This document shows positions 57,277 through 64,000 of a stretch of DNA of 64,000 nucleotides, in pieces. Location: NCBI GenBank assembly GCA_015501075.1, contig JADNYJ010000110.1, positions 1-64,000 of the forward strand, written 5' to 3'. How positions within the stretch are numbered: position 1 is the stretch's first letter; the number at the start of each line of letters is the position of its first letter. Source of the DNA: Gymnopilus junonius (Eukaryota > Basidiomycota > Agaricomycetes > Agaricales > Galerinaceae). The notes under the pieces are model-generated. The model saw only the letters and a program-made list of their open reading frames with translations, searched no databases and was not told the DNA's origin. The translations under genes and the position numbers were made by a program.

Positions 57277-57787
57277 ATGTCTGACGGTGCTGGAGAGGCG
57301 TGTTCATTCCTGTGCGGTGGTTGTTGTGCGTTTTCCTTCCTTTCTTCACAGTTTCGAGTTTAAGCAGCCCCCTGACCCAGTCGGTTCCGAAAAACAGGTA
57401 TTGTCTTCTTCTCAGCCCTAGGCAGCTGGTCCAATACCCGTAAGTCTCGTCAGGCAATCGTGACCAGCTTTCAATGACTAACCCGTCATGATCACCCATG
57501 TGTTTTCAGAAGCCTTCGGAGCTGGAGGATGCTGTGGAAAGAACCGAAATGCAGGATGTTGCGGTTCATGCTGTAGCGATTCATTCAACGAAGACTCATT
57601 CGACGCGCAAATCCAAAAGGATCTGGAAAACACCAGAGACCCCAACGCACCCGCACCAGTCAAACCCGCACCTACGACTGCCGAACAACCAAAGTCTACA
57701 GAGGAAATGTCGTTGCCGAACTCGCGCGAGGATCAACCGCGCTCCACTGAGGAAATGTCCTTACCAAATCCTTATGATTCAAAGTGA
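57277..57787 (+). CDS. Small Cys-rich protein
   Basis: The first exon from ATG 57277 encodes MSDGAGEACSFLCGGCC. The last exon encodes GAGGCCGKNRNAGCCGSCCS, then a Pro/Glu tail with a repeat (STEEMSLPNS, then STEEMSLPNP), ending at 57787. The splicing between 57335 and 57509 is uncertain: possible acceptors TTCACAG and GTTTTCAG leave the phase unresolved. The CC-rich plan resembles small fungal proteins of unknown function, maybe membrane-associated through the Cys clusters. There is no signal peptide, so it is not a typical secreted effector. Confidence 0.6.
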
Positions 57788-58371
57788 GAGGAGCCCGAGT
57801 TCGTAATGACCGTGGCTGTAGGTTGTGATGTTCAGCATTCACCATGCTATTGGATTGAATTCTTGGATTGTTACATAGTATGTGTTCCGTCTGCCCGCGG
57901 ACTATCGTACTGAATCTACTGCGTTACGAGTTACTCGAGGCTCTGTGTCCTTTGATACTCTCTTTACATAGGAGGTCTTATTGTGCATTACTGCATTACC
58001 ATATGGAATCGACACTATACCCTTTGGATACCTCATTTCATATCTGCGGGTTTCGATGACGTTTCTTCCGCTTTGTGCTTTTCCAACATTGTGTGTGCCC
58101 ACTAGGCAACTACGTGTTTCATGCGAAGAAAGCAGCTAGCTCTTCGTTCCCAGTGCGTGCGTGGAGCGGTTGCGTCAGTGAGGGGGTAGACGCTGGATCT
58201 TGAGGCTAGAAGCCTGAATGAAGGCTAAAGGGATGAGATACCATGCTACTGATGAGATGAACTGATTGTTCTGTCTCTTGTAGGAGTAAGATCCGAATAG
58301 TGGCTGAGGAACGCTGCAGTGCTTATAACGGAGACCTAGCCCTGACCATCCTTAAGCTCAAGGACAAAGGG
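57788..58371. other. Intergenic between convergent genes
   Basis: 3' regions of the Cys-rich gene and of the transcription factor face each other. No other feature. Confidence 0.4.
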
Positions 58372-61300
58372 TCATTGTGGCGGTCGTCGCTGCTGCTGCT
58401 GTCTTGGATCCCGCAGCATGTCATAATTCATGAACGACACCCATCGGTCATCCAAATTTGTGCCTTGTCCAGGAGGAATCTGTCCATAATAATGACCTGG
58501 TTGGCTTGTCGACGACGAAGCCGAAGCCGAAGACGACGACGCCATGTGGTGAACCTGTGGGCCTGGATGAGTGCTCCCTGGTCGATGCTGCGCTGGCCTG
58601 TGTGAGAACGATGGTTGTGGTATCTCATGTACACCCCGCTCCAGCCCCCTGGAAGGTCAGCAAACTGAGATGGGCTCATAGCGGGCACTCTGGACGACGA
58701 CAACGCCGCCTGGGATTGGGACTGGTGTTGGTAATGACCATGATCTTGAGGACGCATGGCACTTGGCGGTCGCAAGGGGTATGTTGACGTCGATGGACCA
58801 GCAGGGCCAGGGCCGGCTTCAGATAGGGACCCTGACCGTTTTGCTATCCGTGGCGGAGGCGACATGGGAGGTGTTTCTGATGGATGGCGGTTCGTGAAGT
58901 TCGGAGGTGTTCTAGGCGAGATCGGAGATGGCGTTTGCGCCTCTGCTGCTCCCTGACGAACCATCTTTGGATGCTCCAGTCCTCCGAAGTACATCAATTC
59001 TTCGACGTCTCGACCTTCTGAAGGTGCTGGTCTGCCTTGCTCGTGGTAATATTTCTGAGCTTGGTAGGCTTTCCGCAACATGGCCTGGAGAATGGGCTGC
59101 ATAGTATATGTCAAATCAGGGACTTTGCTGGAAACAATTAATCTCACCATAGCTCTGGCAGCGCGACTACTAGTCTCAGAGGCACTCTCAAAGACTTTGC
59201 ATATGGCCTCGAACTCGGTCAATGGGGGTGGCTGCAAATTCAAGTGGACTCCTCTAATAGCAATTGTACCAACGATAACCTGAAGTCAAAGAAATTGGAC
59301 CTTTTCTCATCCATAAAGCATGAATTTAAAATACTCACGGCCGCTGTGAAACCAAAGGTCCACATTCTCCATATCCTAGCGCAAAGTAACGGCTTCTTCA
59401 TAAATTGTGCTCTAGTGTCTTGTAACACCCCACATGCACTCGAATACGCTGCATGAACTGACTGGCTGTACGGACTCTGCAGCGGATTTTCTGGATTTTC
59501 TGTTACAGCTTGGGCAAAGTAGGCGCGATGAAGATACATCAGCACTAATATCAATAATAATGAAAACGCAATTCTGTGAGTTTCTTCACGGCTGTTTGGT
59601 TGCATGGTCACGTACTGAGCTCCTGATAATGCGAACGGACAAAGATACGCATAGAAATTGCCGTACGGTCCGTCTGACCTTGCATGTCGGCGCGAGGCAT
59701 AACAAGGTCCCGGATTTTGCGGTCCAGTTCCATTACCGATTCATAGTTCGGGGGCTTGGCAGCCAGTACCAGGCGGGCAAGTGGGATCAGACATTCCTGA
59801 CTTGCTTTAAAACCCCAAATTCCAACTGTCCGACGCGTCGCAGCGGAGAAAAACGTCAACAATTGACGAAAACATGAGACCCTGGTAAAATTAACTCACA
59901 GCCCAATGGGACTTCTCCTTCTTGGAATAAATTCTCGTCTTCTGCAGTCGGAATGCGGCAGTCAATGTACGTATTCACCAGGCTTGGAGGCCTCCCCGTG
60001 ACTAAACTCTGGTCAAAAAAATGAAAACGACGTCAGGATAACACAATAGCTAGCTTCCAAAAGAGGTAAGAAGTAGATAACTTCTTCTTAGACCCACCTG
60101 CCACAAAACGCCTGACATCAAATTCCAGAAATAAACGCGGCGGTCATAAGCCTCCCTGCCTTCGAATTTCCACATAGATGGGTCAATATCTTTGGTATGA
60201 AGGAGTTGTATATCAGCAAAAAAAATTTGGACACCGAGTAAATTCCGACCCACGAAAGCCAATCTATCAGAAAAGGATGCACGGGGCGATCAGATAAAGT
60301 TGTGATCGTCCAGGACCGTTTAAGAGTGACGTACCCGCATTGCGACCTGGCCAGCCAAATCGAGAAATGTATAGGATTGTTCGAGGTTGCTTTCTTTCCC
60401 ACTCATTCCGTTATATATGCTCATCAGGTGCAAAACCTGTGAATTTTGGTCAATACAGTACGTCAGTTGGAATATGGCTTTTTACTTACTTTAATGGTGA
60501 CCACTGATTGAGCGCCCAGGATGGGTTGAAGAGCTAGGGTTGCACGGGCCAGCCGGTAATAATGTTGGGCTTCAAGGTTATACGGTGGGAGGTTAAGGTC
60601 CACGAGCGAACCTACCCCTAAAACGATAAGCAGCAAGGCGAGATCATGTGGACCATAAGGCGAGGCGACCTGCTTGTATATGACGGGTATGAGTTCATTT
60701 ACCATTTTATGCCGAGATACGATGTGAAACATCCACGACAGGTGCTCGAGAAATGTATCGCAAAGCGTAATGGCTCGGTCTATTGACGGCAGAAAAGATT
60801 CTATCGCCTGCTGCACAGAAGAAGTGACAACGTTAGGCGGTGCGAGGGGAAAGGATTGATAGCAGTTGTTGATTTCCTGAGGAAAATAAGACGGGTCAAG
60901 ATCCTGGAGTACGGGACCGGATTTTCTGGAATGTGGCATGCTCGAAGACTGGCTATTGAAGTGAGTAAACGATTATAGGAATAATTAGGAACGATGAGCT
61001 GACAATTAAAAGGCTCTTTCAAAAGGTCGGAGGTTAGTCGAGATACAAATTGTCAAGTCAATGAAACCACTGACTTCCACTCCTCCTGAAGGGCCGAAGA
61101 ATCGGGAGCCTCCTTGCTCATCCGTCCAAAGCGTTCCACTAGCTTGTGGGAGTACCGGAGAAGATGATTGGGGGAATTCTTCAGAAAAAGCCTGAAGTGT
61201 TGGGCCCTCGTCTCCTTCAAGTTCTTCTCTAGAACTGAGTAAGGGATGCTGTTGATCTGATTCGGAAATCTGGATAATAGCCAGAGCGTCTTCCAACGAA

Positions 61301-61773
61301 CGCATCCGCGCTTCCATCCTTGTCATCTTATGGCGTAGGTGGTCTGTAGCAGCAAGAACAAACCTATGATCCTAGATCCTTAGATGCTAGTGCGAGCCTT
61401 TGTAAATAACATGCCACGAACCGACTCCCCTCTCCAGGCGGGATAGTTTCTGAATATCCATTTGTGAGGAAAAAGGCTCCATAATTTAAAGTAAATAAAG
61501 AGAAGTCACCGTTCGGACAGAGGGCGCCACATCCTCGCTTAACACATGTCGAGCACGGAATGGTCCTGTCGCATCGTATTTTGAGCCTTCGGCACTCCGC
61601 ACATGCTATCTCACCCCTCCGGTTCTGTCAGGGGCCAGTTTGAAATTTTTTAAAAGCGGAAACCCTCACCTAATCCTTCTCGTGGCCTTTGAGGGTACCC
61701 TACTTCTGGCGGAAAAAATTGGATCGGGAGGAGGTTCGCTACTTCCTCCGGAAGAAGGATGAGAGGGTTGCAT
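58372..61773 (-). CDS. Zn2Cys6 transcription factor with fungal_trans domain
   Basis: ATG at 61773 (MQPSHPSSGGSS); the first intron ends so that RRIRGEIACAECRRLKIRCD and CSTCVKRGCGALC form a complete six-Cys zinc cluster for DNA binding. After short exons comes a coiled segment (TRMEARMRSLEDALAIIQIS). The middle region reads LARATLALQPILGAQSVV, a helix with SIYNGMSG, VYFWNLMSGVLWQ and the hallmark SLVTGRPPSLVNTYIDC of fungal_trans domains. The C-terminus is Pro/Ser/Gln-rich. Near 58630-58660 the frame changes beside runs of G; adding one base gives QPSFSHRPAQHRPG and LDDRWVSFMNYDMLRDP and a stop at 58372. Without it the stop is at 58428. The target genes are unknown. Confidence 0.88.
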
Positions 61774-64000
61774 GTGCTAGTAAAGAGGGGCTTCAAAGAT
61801 GATCACCCCTTTGATGGGCGGACGAATATGAAAAACTGTGGCAACCTTCGAGCTGGTTAAATATGTAGAGAATTTAGCTTCTAGATGAATTCCATGTATC
61901 GAGGACGATGCATAATTTAACCTGGTTTGTGCCGGATTGTCAAGAAGAGGAAGCGATGACATATGGCATCAAATGCGAGGCGCTCTTTGCAGATTATGTC
62001 GCGACAACATCTAGCACCCACACGTGCCGATCGCTTTTCATTTCCCCGCTTTCTACTCAGCGACCGCAGCGACTCGCGTTCCGGGCTCCGTCAGCTGCTG
62101 ACGTCCATCACCAATACTGGAAATTTCATTTTCGTTCCCCACGAGCTATTTCTTCTATTCGACCAACTGCGCCAAGAAGCGTTCACTCAACCTACTGCTA
62201 GATCCACTTGTTATTCCTATGTGCAAATTAGCTTCAGCCGCGTGCTCGTCATCTTCAGAAGGCGATCCTCACAACATCTGGCATATTTTTTGATCCAATC
62301 CGTAGTTCCTTCACTACCCTCTCATTAAATAGCGAAGGAGACCGGACATAGGCAGCCAAAAAGCACTCTTGAAAAAATAAAGGTCGGATATTTTCGGCCC
62401 TGGGCGCGCATGGTGGTCGATTATGATCGACGACAACAGCTGCGGAGATCTTCAGATCAGTTTTGATTGGACCTGATTGTACTTATGGGCGATTGTATCC
62501 TCGACTGACACTCGCAACAAAGCAAGGACGCTTAAATCAGTTATTAAATGACGGAATTTGAGCCAGATAGATAAGACTTGCTGACTCGAATGTTTGGGCA
62601 TCTGTAATATGTACCAAGTTGCAGTTTACAAGGTCATTCGTGTTCATGACGTATACATCAGCGATCCTTGCCGACCAGGTGCGCAGCCAAGTTACTTGCC
62701 AACACAAGCTTCTTGACTGAAGTATACAACTTCTTTATTAATTGCCTACATGTCGTAATGTAAGCGGCGGCCTCGGTATATCTTCATCAGGTCAAATATT
62801 GAATAGGTCAACTATAGAGTATACATAGAGCCTTTTAATTCTGGGAGTCTGCTATTAATATCATTCTGCTTGCACCTTATCGATCTCATTCATTTCACTG
62901 TCCTTAAGTGCGTCGAATTTTTTGGCCTGAATTCAGAATCCTTCAAACGAATATTACGTCTTCATTTCTATGGTGATTGCCCATGACATCACGCACGCTA
63001 CGTATTTTGAGTAGCTGCGTTCCTTTTTTTTTTGCTTTAGTCTATCTACACGGTCAACGGTTTGCACGGAAATTTCCCGCGGGCACCGGCGCAAGCAGCC
63101 TGAGGGCCAGCCTAAAGGTTACTTACAGTTTGATCTGGGCGCAACTCACATTTTCAAAGCTCAGTCAGCTGATGGTCACTGAGCATAGGCAGCTTGCAAT
63201 CTCGGCTAACAGCTTGTGGGCAGCTTGAAGGTCGATTAGCATGCACTATGCCGCATTTGGTAAACTCTCCGAGACCACAATCCTGGTCTATTCACGAAAA
63301 TGAGCTTAAATTCAATATTTATTGCACCTGTATGGCATATGCACTACAAGAACAGGAGGGAAATAGCAACCGGGACATATTGTAATATAAATATGGCAAT
63401 GCTAGGAACTTCCAGCGAAGATAAATCAAACTGGGTCGAGGCGGTATTGTGACGTGGCACCGTTCGAGAATGACCTCTCGCCATTGCTTGAAAGTGTGTC
63501 TATAGAATGGTGAGACATGATATGAGACCTCTATCTATCTTACACTGGGGTGGATGCCTTCGATGTCCATAATTGAAGGTCTTCCGAGCCAAGCTTGTGC
63601 TCGACTCCTTGGGGCCAAAAGCGATACTGTCAGAGGTCATAAGAGGGGGCTGAAGGCTACTCAAGCAGGGAGGGAGGGAGGAAGGATGGGCAGCGGAAAG
63701 CGACGGGAGGAGGGAGTTTGAACCGAAGGACTTGAGCGTTGGTTGAAATTCAACATGGAGGGAGAGGACAAGTTTGCTGGCAGTCACAGCGTGATGTGAA
63801 GGCGGAAATTTCTCCAAGTCCACAAGCGACGCGCTGCCCGGAGCTAGCCATGCATGGGAACGGCAGTCTGTAGGCAGAGTACAAGCAAATATACACGATA
63901 CGTACAAGCACAGTCCGTAGGTGATGTACTGGTCGTGTTTGCTGGCAACCAATGGTTTGAATACACGAGAAGCGTGTAGGTCAATTTACGCTCTGCTTGG
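61774..64000. other. Intergenic end of window, nothing identified
   Basis: Short ORFs on both strands (longest 150 codons at 63500-63952, minus) have no recognisable domain, and codon choice looks random. No repeat ends, tRNA or LTR noticed. Confidence 0.4.

Noticed and set aside
63500..63952. 150-codon minus-strand ORF near the window end
   Set aside because: No domain, no intron signals, no codon bias; kept only as part of the unassigned region.

Overview
The window looks like a chromosome segment of a filamentous basidiomycete, most likely Agaricomycetes. Coding genes are cut by many 49-66 bp GT-AG introns. The gene families are mushroom-type: HET-domain proteins, AIG1/septin-like small GTPases, a Zn2Cys6 regulator, RBX1, tubulin cofactor C. 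The repeats are Ty3 chromoviruses whose internal stops are almost all TGA at arginine positions, as expected from CpG methylation and decay.

Layout. (1) 1-18.6 kb is a transposon graveyard. It opens with the 3' half of a chromovirus (pol, chromodomain, then a further ORF with zinc knuckles, then a 3' LTR). Next is a complete 7.5 kb LTR retrotransposon at 5113-12636 with a 5-bp target duplication. It is interrupted in gag by a 535-bp MITE and carries an intact, spliced antisense gene between pol and the 3' LTR. AT-rich repeats, three more MITEs with 8-bp target duplications (two exact or near exact) and a second 3' fragment of the first chromovirus follow. (2) 18.8-28.4 kb is a tandem array of four related HET-domain genes with a Cys-rich N-terminal module; each carries a lesion in this assembly. 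(3) 28.5-29.4 kb is an alpha/beta-hydrolase whose nucleophile Ser reads as Ala. (4) 29.7-42.1 kb, minus strand, is one giant gene of about 17-18 exons and about 3,820 residues: PH domain, long Ser/Thr/Pro-rich region, RS repeats and a C-terminal coiled coil. (5) 42.5-51.1 kb is a cluster of six P-loop GTPase genes; the first four form a nested inverted arrangement A(-) B(+) B'(-) A'(+). (6) 51.7-61.8 kb holds RBX1, a MITE, a decayed kinase gene, tubulin cofactor C, a small Cys-rich protein and a Zn2Cys6 transcription factor. (7) 61.8-64 kb shows nothing I can name.

How the parts relate. The HET array and the GTPase cluster are both expansions of families that in fungi are linked to (HET) or resemble (AIG1-like GTPases) recognition and cell-death machinery. 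They sit within 14 kb of each other and show duplication, inversion and decay typical of rapidly evolving loci. A joint function is inference only.

Caution. At least eight apparent frameshifts, in unrelated genes that include conserved single-copy ones (TBCC, transcription factor), are all of the type explained by one missing base, several in homopolymers. This points to uncorrected single-base deletions in the assembly. Frameshifts alone should therefore not be read as pseudogenization here. The nonsense codons, the internal deletion in the second HET gene and the damaged P-loop of GTPase B' are independent of that problem.
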